In this document: one piece after another, positions 32,658-44,020 of the stretch | Numbering within the stretch: position 1 is the first letter of the stretch | Layout: each line of letters begins with the position of its first letter | Assembly: GCA_036924285.1 (NCBI GenBank) | Contig: JAYKYS010000009.1 | Coordinates: 20,688,001-20,752,000 of the forward strand | Origin: Asterella californica | Lineage: Eukaryota > Streptophyta > Marchantiopsida > Marchantiales > Aytoniaceae | Reading direction: 5' to 3' | Length of the DNA stretch: 64,000 nucleotides | Made by a program: the position numbers and the translations under genes | Notes under the pieces: generated by a model | Database searches by the model: none | Seen by the model: the letters and a program-made list of their open reading frames with translations, nothing else | What the model was told of the DNA's origin: nothing

Positions 32658-33303
32658 TTAACTCACCCTTGGAAGCGGCTTCTCCCTCAAACGATCTCGG
32701 TTGCGCTCGTGGTTGGATGGTACAGTCAGGAACTGTACCGCTCTCTTCCCATCTTGACTTCGGATCCTAGCATACGCAGATCCGTCGTCCAGTACTTTTG
32801 TCTCCATCCGGGTTGCTATGATGAAAGGTTGGCCCAGAATGAGTGGGTATGATGTTGCTTCCTGAACAAAGAAGTTTTGCTCGATAGCAACATCACTTAC
32901 GCGCACTCTGATGTCTGGACAAGCTCCATACAAGTCTCCTCTCGTGTTGTTGGCTGCTCTTATGACCCATCCATGCTCTGTGTCGATCGGCCACTTCTTC
33001 CTCTTGTACAGCTCCTTCGACATGATGTTGATTTCTGATCCATGATCGATCAGAGCAACCACTGGCTCATCCAAGTCCTCGATCCTCACCAACGTCTCCC
33101 GTCGTAGCTCGAGCCCAGTGACTGTGGCTGTAATGACTTGAGCTCCGCTTCCCATCCTCCTCTTCATCCTCAAAATGCACCCTGCGCCTTCGATCTCTTT
33201 CTTCCTCTGGAGAATAGACACTGCACCTTGCAAGCTCTCTCTCCTCATCCACTGACATCCTAGTATCTAAAGCATGCGATAAACCAGTCTCACCCGTAAT
33301 TTG
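32658..33303 (-). pseudogene. Family 2 protease region, broken
   Basis: It contains EEPVVALIDHGSEINL-type sequence (here DEPVVALIDHGSEINIMSKELY, about 33000-33070) and SYPLILGQPFI. The flap and C-terminus, TKVLDDGSAYARIRSQDGKRAVQFLTV, match 61430-61590 well. The active site reads DHG rather than D[ST]G, as in the plus copy. An extra G near 33100 shifts the frame between HSHWARATT and ETLVRIEDL. The TGA at 33304-33306 separates it from gag. Stop TAA ends it at PRVS, where the plus copy has Gln. Confidence 0.8.
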
Positions 33304-35046
33304 TCATTTCCGTTTGATGACATCGATGATGACATCATGAAACTCACGCTTGGCGATGCCTAACACTTCTCTCAAAGTAAACTCCACCTTCGCATTCAGA
33401 ATGCGATCTTCCAAGACTCCCTTCAAGTCTGTTGACGTCTCGATATCCGATTGTAGCTTGTACGCAGCCGGCTTACCCTTCTCTTTCTGAGATTTCTCCT
33501 TCGATGAAGAAGGAGCATCGTCCATCGGTAGGTCTTGAGCTCCTGCATCCCGAAGCTCTTGGCGAATCTTCTCCCCTCGAGTCTGTCTCTTTGAAGAAGT
33601 CCTTTCTCTTGAATCCTCTGAATCTCGCCTTCTCTTCTCTTCCAACAACGCTTCGTGTTGGTTCTTGGCGATGTAAGCATGCACCGATAGAGCTTCTATC
33701 GGATCTTCCCATCCAGTATCCCTTCTGATCGTAGCAGTTGTCCTCTGCAACGTCTCACGTGCCATCTTCTCTTTCTGTTTCATGGAGATGGCAGATGACC
33801 ACAACTCACTTGGCTCAACTTGCTTGTTGAAACTCCTCTCAGCTTGATCCTCAACCCTTGTGCCATAAGTTCCAGCTTCCACCATTGCAACTGCTTGCGC
33901 TGATAGGTGGTCCTCAACCAACTTCTTCATCCCTCCCCTACCAAAGTTGGTCTGAAGAAGTGCACCAGTATCCCTCAGCACTACCTTCCCATCCTTCCAG
34001 AAGATCACTCCTTGCTGCAGAATATATGTGAACTCCTTGCAATCTCTACGCGGATGATCAGTACCATCGCACCAGATACACCGCTGGATCCAGCCTTGCT
34101 TCTCAACCGGTCTTACTCCACTTGTAGATCCCTTCTCTTCCAATCTGGTGAGCTTGATCTGCAGATCTCGCATTCCACGCAATATCTCCTCAAGGTTTGA
34201 GTCATCCTTCTTCGGAGATACCATGGGTGCCTGAACAACTGGAACAACTGGAACAACTGGAGCAACTTGTTTAGCAACAGGAACTGGTCGGACTACAAGA
34301 ACAGGTGTTACAGCTGTAGGTGTTGACGTCAGTCTCCTAACAGGAACTTTCTCTCGTCTCCGCTCCCTCTTGGTAAGCAGACCAACAGCTTCCTCAACCT
34401 TCTTCCAGCTGCTGGTCAATCCATCGTCCTCCTCCCGGTCTTCCAGAAGTACCTCTAGCTTCTCTTGCAACTTCTCATCTGCAGCCCGAAGAAATAGCTC
34501 TGTCTTGTTGGACTGCAACGTCAACTTCTCCATCCTGGTCAGCCGTGAAAACTGCTTCTCAAACTCTCTGAGCAACTCAGTAGCTTGTAAACCCTTCTTT
34601 GGTTGCTCAACCCACTCCAAGAATGACTTCTTGGTGACTCGATCAGAGTCCTCCAAGAAGTACTCATCCATCAAGGCACGAGCAAAAGTCTCCCAATCCT
34701 TGTTAAAATGCTTCGTTAGCATTTTAACATGATCCCTAATCTCTAGAGCTGCTGCCAACTCAAACGTCTCAATCATCTCATCTTCTGAGACCCGGTTCAG
34801 CTCCATCTCCTTCACATAATGTCTCAGATACCTTGAGACATCTCTTCCATCAAACTGGTCAATCCTGCTGACCACCGCTTGTAACGCCTTTGTTGCCAAA
34901 GCTTCCTTCCGCTCATCAGATTGTTGCTGCCGTAAGAACATAGTGAAAGCTTGGAACATCGATGCAGTCGCTGGATCCAACTGCACCTTCGGCAACCCAC
35001 CTGAACCACTAGTTCCATCTCCATCACCTTTCCCATCCCCACTCAT
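33304..35046 (-). pseudogene. Family 2 gypsy Gag
   Basis: I choose the start MSGDGKGDGDG (35046) because its position matches the 59345 start relative to the primer-binding site; an upstream Met at 35067 is less likely. The core aligns with 59345-61000 throughout: MFQAFTMFLRQQQSDERKE, KALQAVVSRIDQFDG, EYFLEDSDRVTKKSFLEW, LLREFEKQFSRLTRMEKLTL and EEAVGLLTKRERRREK. A knuckle CIWCDGTDHPRRDC (CX2CX4HX4C, about 34040-34083) and a C-terminal YKLQSDIETSTDLKGVL...EVLGIAKREFHDVI block follow. A short VVP repeat (about 34225-34265) precedes the knuckle. TGA at 33304-33306 replaces an Arg codon (KRK*Q versus KRKRQ). Confidence 0.85.
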
Positions 35047-35101
35047 GACTGCCAATCTCTTCTTCAAAGTTCACACACAGAAGAAATCTCCACCCCAGAC
35101 C

Positions 35102-35119
35102 TTCACGTCGAGTTCACCA
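35102..35119 (-). other. Primer-binding site, family 2 minus copy
   Basis: TGGTGAACTCGACGTGAA on the minus strand is identical to 59280-59297. It lies shortly after the LTR end TCCGACA (35128) and about 55 nt before the gag start. A PBS begins with TGG because it pairs with the CCA end of a tRNA; I could not identify which tRNA. Confidence 0.7.
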
Positions 35120-35127
35120 CCGTATCG

Positions 35128-36600
35128 TGTCGGATATTGCGTGAAGGATGTCCAGGAAAACGCGAGGTTCTTGGTTGTGGAGATGTTGTGTGCTGAAACA
35201 GAGACAAGACAGAGAAAAACAACCACGAAAACGAACGCTGCGATATATACACTCCAAATATATGTACACTGCCGGTTCTTTCTCCTAAGAGCACAGAATT
35301 GAAAAACATACCAGAGCGGTCTGTAACCTGCTTCAAAAGCCCCTGAAAACAACCCTTCAATCGCAACCCTGACCCAAAACCACCGAAGCGTAGCTCAAAG
35401 TAAGAGAAACTTCTCTTTGCTAACAAATAGAGCCACAGCAGTATCACGCGATTCAAACTCAAGTCCAAACCACATCCATGTATAAGCTCTTAGCTAAAGC
35501 TAGCTACCACAAGCTGTATACAGCCAACCAGAACTCTAACGAACTCAAAAAAGCAAAACCCGTAGCGAAGAAACCGAAAAAGGCCTATCTGTGGACTTCC
35601 TCCTTTCGCTGAACGGACTTCAGATGTCGATAGGGTCTCCTCTGCTGACTCCGTTAACCCAAGAAACCTTCAGATCCGACTCCTGGTAGCCGAGGTATCG
35701 CTGATTTTCGGTCGCAGGTGACCGAACCTTCAAAAACTGCTCCCTGCGACTTAAAACCGCACACCACGCACAAACGGATCGCCTAAACTGATATCCGTCT
35801 TCTCTGGTAGGTAGATCTAGCTACCCTGAACCCAACAAGACTCCAAACAAGTCGTTTAGAGTTCCTCTTGCAAAACCACGCAAGAAATTTGGTCGCAGGT
35901 TGCAAAAAACTGACGTAAATCAGCTCCTTGCGGCTCAAAATTGCTCACCACACCCAAACCAACAATCCAGTTCACATACAATCTTCTCCTATGCGTACAT
36001 GAAGACTCCCTGATTGCATAAGCACCAAGAACGAAGAGCTTGGCTCACCGATCGCGAAGAACAACCCAATCTCAGGTAGCAGGCGAACGAAAATCTGATG
36101 TAAGCGCTTCTTTGCGAGCCAATTTCACTCACAACTCCCAAACCGCCCGATGAAACTTTGAATCGTCTTCAATTTCCTGAAGAACTCGTTGTTCTGATCC
36201 CGATGGATCCAAGGACAGCAAGTTTGGACTCCGGAACGGCCCGAACGGTCCAACTCTCCTTCACAGGTAACTGAAAACTCCAAATCTGCTTCTTGCGTCT
36301 CAATTTCTCTCAGAACACAACCCCTGATCCGTCTCTTCAAGAACCGTCTTAACCTGTGCGTAGCCTGCACAAATCTGAACCCGATGACACCTTGCGCGCG
36401 TGTATTGGACTTCCCAATTCTCCAAAACTTCCACCGACAGGTTGCAAGAACAAGCAAGCCCCTTAAGCAGCCCCCTTACAACAGTCTCTGTACGTACAAT
36501 TCTCTCCTGAATAATGAGAAGCAGGCCCCTTGCGTCTTTGATATAACGCCTGAAGCCCTAAATACCCAGTCAGCAAGTAACTAGGGGCCTAGCTTGATTT
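35128..36600 (-). repeat. 5' LTR of family 2 minus copy (right end uncertain)
   Basis: The LTR 3' end TCCGACA at 35128 matches 59262-59268 upstream of the other element. The outer end, which should read TG on the minus strand, is not fixed and may lie at 36600 or beyond. Most of it is occupied by ~180-bp tandem repeats (35590-36480). Confidence 0.5.
35590..36480. repeat. ~180-bp imperfect tandem repeats inside LTR
   Basis: On the + strand, the anchor CAGGT recurs at 35715, 35896, 36073, 36264 and 36438 (steps 181, 177, 191, 174). A second anchor, CT[CT]C[CT][CT]TGCG..[TC], recurs about 25-30 nt later near 35740, 35927, 36106 and 36290. A third block (CCTGAACCC / TCTGATCCCGATG / TCTGAACCCGATGAC) is present in several units. 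These look like amplified LTR subrepeats. Confidence 0.65.
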
Positions 36601-38400
36601 TACCTTCTTTCGAATCGCATAACTTCTTCTCTGGATGTCCAAACGAAGTAAACAAGATGCCCATGGAAAGCTGACAGCGAGCTCTACCCATCTATGGGAT
36701 GAAAGTGGAGATCCGAAGTTGCGCCAAAAGCCCGTAAGCTAGAGCCTAGCTTGTTTTCTTATGAGTGTCTTTGGAGCGACAAGCATCGAAGTTTGTATTT
36801 CAGGTAGGAGCCTGTCCACGACACGACATCGTCAAAGATTATACGATAATTTTGGATGAGTAAAGAAGACGTCCACAGATCTTGCTGAGTTTCGTTTAGT
36901 CTGAGTCTGAGTAATTAAAATATCTGATTAGTCTGAAAATCTGATTAGTATGATTATGATTAGATAAAGTATCTGACTAGTTTGAACAGTCCGTAGTCTG
37001 ATTACGTAAGATTCAAGGTTTCGAAGATGCTTAATCAGATACTGGATCAGCAGAAGATCAGAGAGACCTCGGGACTCCCGAACTCCAGGTGAAGCGGAAG
37101 ATCAGAATAAGAACATGTTTTGTGTCATCTCTGTTCTTACCAATCAAGCTGAAAGTTTCATTCAGTACACAGGTCAATCTGCGGAGCGCTTTCTTCAACT
37201 AATTATGTATTACAAAATGATTGACCAAACAAACTGTCAACAATTCGGTTAAATGAGACGACCCACAAGAACTTCACATGAAACTTCAGATGGTTTGGAT
37301 GTGGATTCAAGGTCCCTTCAATGATACGTCAAGGAAACCAAGTGGATTGCTATGACTTTATGAGCCTTGAACTTCCAGTTCACAAGCGCATATATCACGA
37401 GCTCAAGATGATCAGGTCATACGTGTTAAAGTCAACTGTGCAATCCACCGCCTCAGGTCGTGATTTGTGCAAAACACTATGAGGACCTTACAAAACATTT
37501 TGCCACCAGATCACAAGGATCTCCAAACCTCACACCTGGTGCACTTGACCCCAATGACTAGCTTCTCAATGTTCTAATTCCGAGACAGGCCACAGATGAC
37601 GGAAAGGCTCTTCAAGATCTTTGCTAACAGACTACTGGACCATAAAACCTCGAATCTTCCAGAGCTTGCCCAAGTCTAAGATGATCAAGCTAAGCAAGGA
37701 ATCAAACTGAAGAACAGATTTTATAACAGTGATTCTTGACTTTACTATATGTCTACTGGTGTCGAGGTGAAGAAGACAAGAAAACCCCTCCCTCATAGTT
37801 TGGACTTCGGTTGTCACATGAGGAAGTTCTTCACTGAATCTGCATGCAATTTTCTGTGTGCAGTTGAAGGTAAAAGAAGAATCTACTCACCTTGAATTTC
37901 AAAGTAACTGAGATCAAGTCCAACCGAAGAACTAGGACTTGCAATAACATGAGCTTGCCTCCACGAACTCTTGCGTATCAGTCGTTCACAATGGCTGTTT
38001 CAGAGCAGAAAATCACCAGAATCAAGACACCTTTTAGAGTCGATCCTTTTACTGTCAAACGGGCAGAAAATAAAAATTAGGAAAAAATTTCTTCTCAACA
38101 GCGAATCTAACTATCTACCCACCGTTCACTGCATGTAAATATCGCAGAACGTTGTAATGGTTAAGGATTGCAGAAGCGTTTCACAAGAAATCTCAATTTC
38201 TCACCTTGTGCTCAAGAAATATTTTTACGTTCGTAATAAAAGAATCATTATTGACCGTTCGATCATTTTGATTTCTCATGTATACTTGTTCTGTAAATAA
38301 TGGTGACTTAATACCGGAGAGATGAATCGTCGAGGACACGATGTGCAATGATTAGTCCTGTTAACCCGGTCGTTCCGTAGAGTTCCTCCAGTTTTTTCTC
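36601..38400. other. No supported gene
   Basis: Only short frames. 36880-37000 repeats TCTGATTAG/AGTCTGA words. The outer end of the family 2 LTR may extend into the first few hundred bases. Confidence 0.3.
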
Positions 38401-38424
38401 TGCACGGTGTTTGATATTTCAGCT

Positions 38425-38447
38425 TTACGGAGAACGTGTCTCCGTAA
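38425..38447. repeat. 9-bp perfect hairpin in AKR upstream region
   Basis: TTACGGAGA (38425-38433), loop ACGTG, TCTCCGTAA (38439-38447). ACGGAGAA words recur nearby (38456-38464). The loop contains an ACGTG core. It may be a promoter feature of the AKR gene, about 0.9 kb upstream of its ATG. Confidence 0.5.
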
Positions 38448-38519
38448 GTTTTCCGTTACGGAGAAGCGGAGGTCTCTGGAGAACGAAATATCTCCTGAGA
38501 AATCATGCGATGTGAACTC

Positions 38520-39345
38520 ACCTTTAGACAAAACCCGACTGTTCCACCGTCGGTTCGGTACGGATCTGATTCAGCGGACTGTTTTCCCGTTACAGAACAC
38601 TCCCGATAACGGAGTATTTCCCGAGACCCGTGTTCACGTAAACCGCAGCATGAGAATACGTACATCCGGTCCTGGATCACGGGTTTGAACAGAGCTCCTA
38701 GGTGAAGCGAACTTTTTACTGCTGCTGTATCAGAAATCTGACCAGATGAGAAGCGTCTATGCGCTTTACGGATTCTTCCGTTCCTCGGTTGATTCGATTC
38801 GAGAATTAGGTGTTAGAGTTTTGTTCCCTGCATGAGCTCGTCTCTTGTTTACTCGAGTACGGTACTGCGCGTCCAGAGCAATCAAGAGAGTAATTTCTGT
38901 CTGGAACATACCGTACGGAGGCACTTACTGTGTGAAACGAGTCCATCTCGACGAGTTTGAATGATCTTTTTGTGACAGTTAGATTGCTTGTAATCATCTC
39001 CGTTTCCTCGCATACTCGCCTTGTTCTCTTCTCTCTTCTCTCTCTTTCTTGACCCCTTCAAGTTTATTCTGATTCTTTGGTTCCTGATTCCGTTTCTCGT
39101 TATCTCGTCCTTCCTCTTTCTCACCTGGTGACTCGGTCTTCCTAATTGCGACCTCATAGATGTGAATGGAGGCTAAAACAAATTATTGCGCTTGAGTTCA
39201 AGTTCTGAGATGGCGGTAGTTTCCAGTTGAGCAGCTGAGACGAGTGCGATGGATGGTGGGCGTTCCAGAAGGTCGTCTTCATCGTCGTCATTGTGTTGAT
39301 CAGGATTAATCAGCAGCTCGGAGGTGGTGGTGGCGTAGATCCAAA
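38520..39345 (+). promoter_or_regulatory. AKR upstream/5' region (inverted match to 15600-16410)
   Basis: Inverted match of 15600-16410, with indels. It lies immediately 5' of the AKR start codon at 39346 and therefore contains its promoter and leader. Antisense frames (38882-39418) exist but are shadows. No TATA box stands out. Confidence 0.55.
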
Positions 39346-42177
39346 ATGGTGACCAGAGTTCTGGCTTCACCTCCCTCTCTACTTCCAGGGCGGGCCGATA
39401 TAGTCGGAACAGATTCATTCATCCGACTCTTTGAGAAAAACGCAGGTCTCTTGAAGTTCAAACCATGCCATCCCGTCTGTTCACTAGTTTCAAATCGGAC
39501 AAACCTGCGCCGCTTCCGCCAGCGGAGTGACATCATAAATTGCGTCAGAGGCTCCATATACAACTTAGTTTAGAATATGTGATCCTTGCTGACCGAACGA
39601 AGAGAGTACAAAAGAACCACCCTGCAAAAGTCGAATCTGGGCGCATGTGAATCTCTCTAAGGGATCCGCTCAAGGAGTTCCAAGTCTTTCTTCTCACATC
39701 AGGTGTAGGTCAGAACTTGCTATCTCCTCAGACTTCTTGTTTACGACGAGTGCAGGTGAGGGACACTTCAGAAGACTGGTGACGAACGTACCGGATGTTG
39801 GTGATTTGCTGGTGTCGTCCATGGGCATTGGCACACACATGGGACATGAAACGGACGAGGTGGACTATGAGTACCGGCTGGCAGTCAGACGAGCGATAGA
39901 GCTTGGAATAAACATCATTGACACGTAACTTACCCTGCAACTGCCTGCTCGCACTTCGCCTTCATCCATTCGTCGGTCTGTTGGTCGCCTTCAGTCCTTC
40001 CTCACGCACGAACGTCGCACTGACATGGTAAGCCACAGGAAACTCACTTCTTTTCCGTTCTTCTGTTCGTTGACTGACAGGATTCACACCGGGCTGTTTC
40101 CAGTTTCACATACCTTAATATTTGCCCAAGCTTTCTGCTCTCGCTTCGTTTGTAATGTTCACACTTGTGATAAGTTTGTTTACCTGAGGGATCTCCTAGT
40201 TAAGTGGAAGTTTGACAATCGTGGTGGGACTCGGGATGGTCTGGCGAACATTCCAAATACAGAGGATCGTGGGAACCATCGTGATCATTGCAGTGCTTGG
40301 TTGCAGATCAGTGAGCTTCCGCAGCATGAGAAGCGAACGTGCGGTGGGGTGGGTATTGGCTGAAGCAGTAGCGCGAGGGCTGTGCAAACGGAACCAGATT
40401 GTTGTGTGCACTAAAGGAGGTTACCTTACCTTTGAGTGTGACCGACCTGCATATACTCTTAATCCTCAACAGTGGATTGAAAACACTTACTTCAAGCGCG
40501 GAATCATTGACTCGTGGGACGATGTGGTTGGTGACTGTCACTGCATAGCACCCAAATTCCTCAAAAATCAGGAAGGTCTCAGCACTTCTCTAGAGCCATC
40601 TCTTCTTTGCATGGATTGGGGATAGGGAGAAACCCGCTATTCCAGCGTTCTACTGGTTGTTGCAACTGCCACAGCTTAGTGTAATTGAATTTCTACTTCG
40701 ATTTGCACTGTGCTGAGAGTTTCGTGGATCACAACGAGCAGGTGGAAAGAAGCAGGAATAATCTCGGTCTGGAGACTATCGATGTGTATTATATCCACAA
40801 TCCTGAAGAACAGTTGACAGGTGTCTCAAGAGAAGAGTTTAACAGAAGGATGGAAGCAGCTTTCAGAGCACTAGAGGAAGAGACTGCCTCAGGACATATA
40901 ACTTGCTATGGTGTTTCTACATGGAAGGGTTTCAGGGTTCCCCTTAACCATCCTCAACATCTCACGTTGGACCATCTAGTAAATATTGCTCGAGCTGTAG
41001 GTATGTACCCACCAATCAAACTTGTGAATGGTCAGTCAAAACAGTGCAGCAGCAGGTCTCATCTGAGCACTCTGAACTATGACAGCTCGTTGCACTCCAA
41101 GATATTGGTTGTACTGTCCACCAACCCACGATCTACTCTCACATCGTCTCCAGGTCGTGGAATGTCGGTCCAACAACGAGGAAAACATAAAGCTTAAACC
41201 TTCCCAAAGCCAGAAATCCTTTTTCTGCAGGTGGGCCGGATCACCATTTTCGGGTGGTTATGGTGCCTTTCAATCTATACATGCGTGAGGCAGCTGAAGT
41301 TGAAAACCAATGGGTAGAAGATGAGCAAAAGACAATTTATGCTCATGGTAAAAAGCATTTTGATCTTATGTCACTTTTGGGTTCTGCCAAGCATTACGGA
41401 ATACAAGTGATTACTTCTGCAGTACTGGGTCAGGTAAGGAAGACTGAATCCCAACCTTTACACACTTTAAATTTTTGGACGGAAAAAAGTCGGTCACATG
41501 AATAGGAGAGAGATTGTTAAAAGTCTAACTTTTAAGTGAATAACCTTGACCCCTATTCACACCACCAGTACCATATTGATACAACGTATTGTACGTGAAC
41601 CAACAGTACTAAACTAGATTTCATCGCAAGTAGTAAGTAGTCCATCGTCAGGAGATTGCACGGCATGCGGTCAGAATAAGTAACGTTCAAACACCAGCGA
41701 TGCTTGCCTGGACGGTTGTAGCCAGTCGTGTACTTGAAAAGTTTGCCGCCGAGCGGTACACTTCATTTCTCTGTCCTTGAGTCCAGCAGAATCTGCAACC
41801 GAATCTTTTACGGCATCGACTTCTTATAGTGGGTTCTCTTAGTATAGCAATCCTAGGACAGGATGTTAAGGTCCTTTACTAAATGCTGTGTTCGTTATCT
41901 TCAGGGTAAACTTACTGGATACGTAGGGGAGATCATACGAGATCACAATCTACCGGTGCAGGTCTTACATTCCATTGCAGATCTGGGTGCGGAAGCCACA
42001 GATGCTCAATGTGCCCTACAATTCGCGCGAACAACTCCCGGTATAGTGTCCGCTGTTGCGGGGATGCGCCACCATTTCCATGTCGATGAAAACGCTGAAA
42101 CGATCAAAAGAATGGCAACCTATCAGTATCATCCAGTACTTAATACTGATCCCTTTAGTTGGCGATATGGGGACTGA
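39346..42177 (+). CDS. Aldo/keto reductase-like gene, six exons (possibly decaying)
   Basis: Aldo/keto reductases are NAD(P)H-dependent TIM-barrel oxidoreductases. Exon 1 (from 39346) encodes a transit-like MVTRVLASPPSLLPGR. Exon 2 (39756-39924) has LLVSSMGIGTHMG and ends GINIIDT. Exon 3 (40307-about 40570) has SVSFRSMRSERAVG and VCTKGG, the expected catalytic Lys. Exon 4 (40742-41000) has VYYIHNPEEQL, the expected catalytic His, and YGVSTWKGF. Exon 5 (41231-41433) has VPFNLYMREAA, and exon 6 (41905-42177) has GKLTGYVG and ends SWRYGD. The usual catalytic Tyr position reads Phe (SFR). Acceptors and most donors are GT-AG, but the donor after exon 3 reads CAG|GAAGGT, having lost the C of a GC donor seen at 17870-17880. 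Product localisation in plastids is inferred. It may be the parental copy of 15187-18490 or a second pseudogene. Confidence 0.7.
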
Positions 42178-42339
42178 TAGCGTTCAGCTATTGGTCAAGC
42201 CGTATGCGATGCAAGATTCCCCGCCTCCGCTTCCTTAGGTACGACACTCTACGACCAAAGTAGCTTCCAGGTGTCTCATGTACCTATCCAAAGACTTTCA
42301 ACCGGATACCTCATGTACACTTAGAAGTGTAAGTGTAAA

Positions 42340-42600
42340 TGTGGTGTACATTAATTTATTCTCTAACCCTTCGGCCGGGAAAGGTTAAGAGTATATATTA
42401 ATCTCCTCACAAAATGGTTACTGTCCTGGACTTACACCCCAGCATCGCATCAGCCCGGTTTTCACTTATGGTTTATATCTGGATCAGCTGGCAATTCAGG
42501 TACTGATTAATATATATTAATTATGAATTAATTTAGTTTTTATATGAATTATATATTTTCGATAAAAGAAAAAAATTCATTTATAAGACAGTGGGGAAGG
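42340..42600 (-). repeat. Dispersed AT-rich element with tRNA-like core, copy 2
   Basis: It contains an imperfect hairpin CTAACCCTTCGGCCGGGAAAGGTTAAG (as two arms, 42363-42389). The core at 42415-42470 reads on the minus strand GGGTGTAAGTCCAGG, a B-box-like word. AT-rich sequence follows on both sides. It sits just 3' of the AKR gene. Confidence 0.45.
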
Positions 42601-42870
42601 ATATTCACTCTCACTATACTACTAACTATGTACTTCTCTAAAAGTGCAATTAATTCGTTCCCTTTAAGTGTACGAGGATATCATTAGCAGTTCTTGCATC
42701 GCACTAATATATCGAACAGTCTACATGCTCCCGTTTATGAACGTACGATAGATTTCCACATCAGCGTTGAGTACTAAAGTAATGAATTCCTTGAATTTGA
42801 GAGAGGAAATAAAACCCACCCTCGCAATGATTGAAACCACTAAAATATGCATGCTGGATCTACTTGGGGG
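42601..42870. other. Spacer
   Basis: No gene seen. Confidence 0.4.
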
Positions 42871-42879
42871 AACTTTTGT

Positions 42880-43065
42880 TCCCTTTATGATAAACGTTTG
42901 TTTTTTTTCTCTTTTTCTGGAAAAATATATATATTAGATGATATTAATATCTTAAGTTAATAAAAATATTTTTTTTTGTAATTATTATAATTTAACTAGA
43001 CTTACAATTACGAGAGGAGCGAGACTTAACCCCTAAGTGGGGGAGTCCAGACGTCTCTTTGGAAA
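42880..43065 (+). repeat. Dispersed AT-rich element with tRNA-like core, copy 3 (opposite strand)
   Basis: The + strand reads GGGGAACTTTTGTTCCC, a T-rich run with CTCTTTTT, an AT-rich stretch, then GAGGAGCGAGACTTAACCCC and GTGGGGGAGTCCAGACG. This is the same order as copy 1 read on the minus strand. Confidence 0.45.
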
Positions 43066-43679
43066 TATAAATACGACAGCTTGCTAAATTCACTTAATCA
43101 TGAATCTATTTATTACCTAACCTTTTCAGATAAAAATTTAAGTGATAAATTAAACCACATCTGCAATTCTCTTCTTCTGAACTTTGACTAGGTGAATATA
43201 GGCACGTAAGCTATTTATACCATACCTCTTGTGGTTTTGGCAAGAGGAAGGAAGAGGACAAAATGCATTTATGGGACAAAATTTTCCATTCTCATCTATC
43301 AAATTCAGGTTGAAGTGATAAAGTTTTGGTAATCTTTTTTCTTGTCATAAGGTATGGACAAGCATAGATGCCAGGATAGAAGACTAAGTGATTGACGTGA
43401 ACCGGTCCACTTTCTCGGAGTAGTTATGGCTAAGCCTCATGGTTTATGTAATATTCACACTTCAACTGTTAATGTAAATTGTAGTGTTTCCCCTTTTGAC
43501 ACTTGGGTGTTAAGTTGAGAGTAAAAAAGAATTTGAGGAGTGTTTGTGGACGCGATCCAACTTTATTACAAAATAGTTCTGCGGAATGAATGGCAAAATA
43601 CACTTTTACCTTCGAGTTTTCATTTATTGCCAACATTGATGGAGGGAAAGATGTGGACATAAATTAAACCTCCTTGCAT

Positions 43680-44020
43680 TTTTCTAAGCATGCATATTCA
43701 CCCTCTTCCGAGTTCGGAAGAGGAGAAATGCATGTTTAATTTAATACCTAACCCTTCCGGCTGGAAGGGTTAGATATTAAATTAAATCTTTGATTAAAGT
43801 TACATATTCATTACTACAGTCCCCCGGACTTGTACTTCTTGAAGCGCGAGGATCCACACAAGACTTATTGGTTCTTTCCTGCTCTCCTCGTGTTTGCAGG
43901 AATGAGCTAACAAATAATATTTATAGAATTTTTTAATTATTTATATCTATTTGGTACATATATGTTATTTAATATTTATATAATTCTCTGTTAACAAAAA
44001 GAAAACACAAGTTCCCAGAA
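43680..44020 (-). repeat. Dispersed AT-rich element with tRNA-like core, copy 4
   Basis: It contains two hairpins: CCTCTTCCGAGTTCGGAAGAGG (arms only; 43693-43714) and CTAACCCTTCC-GGCT-GGAAGGGTTAG (43747-43772). The minus-strand core GTACAAGTCCGGGGG is at 43815-43835. The far side has AAAACACAAGTTCCC, like AAAAGTTCCCG at 16750. Ends and target duplications are unresolved. Confidence 0.5.
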
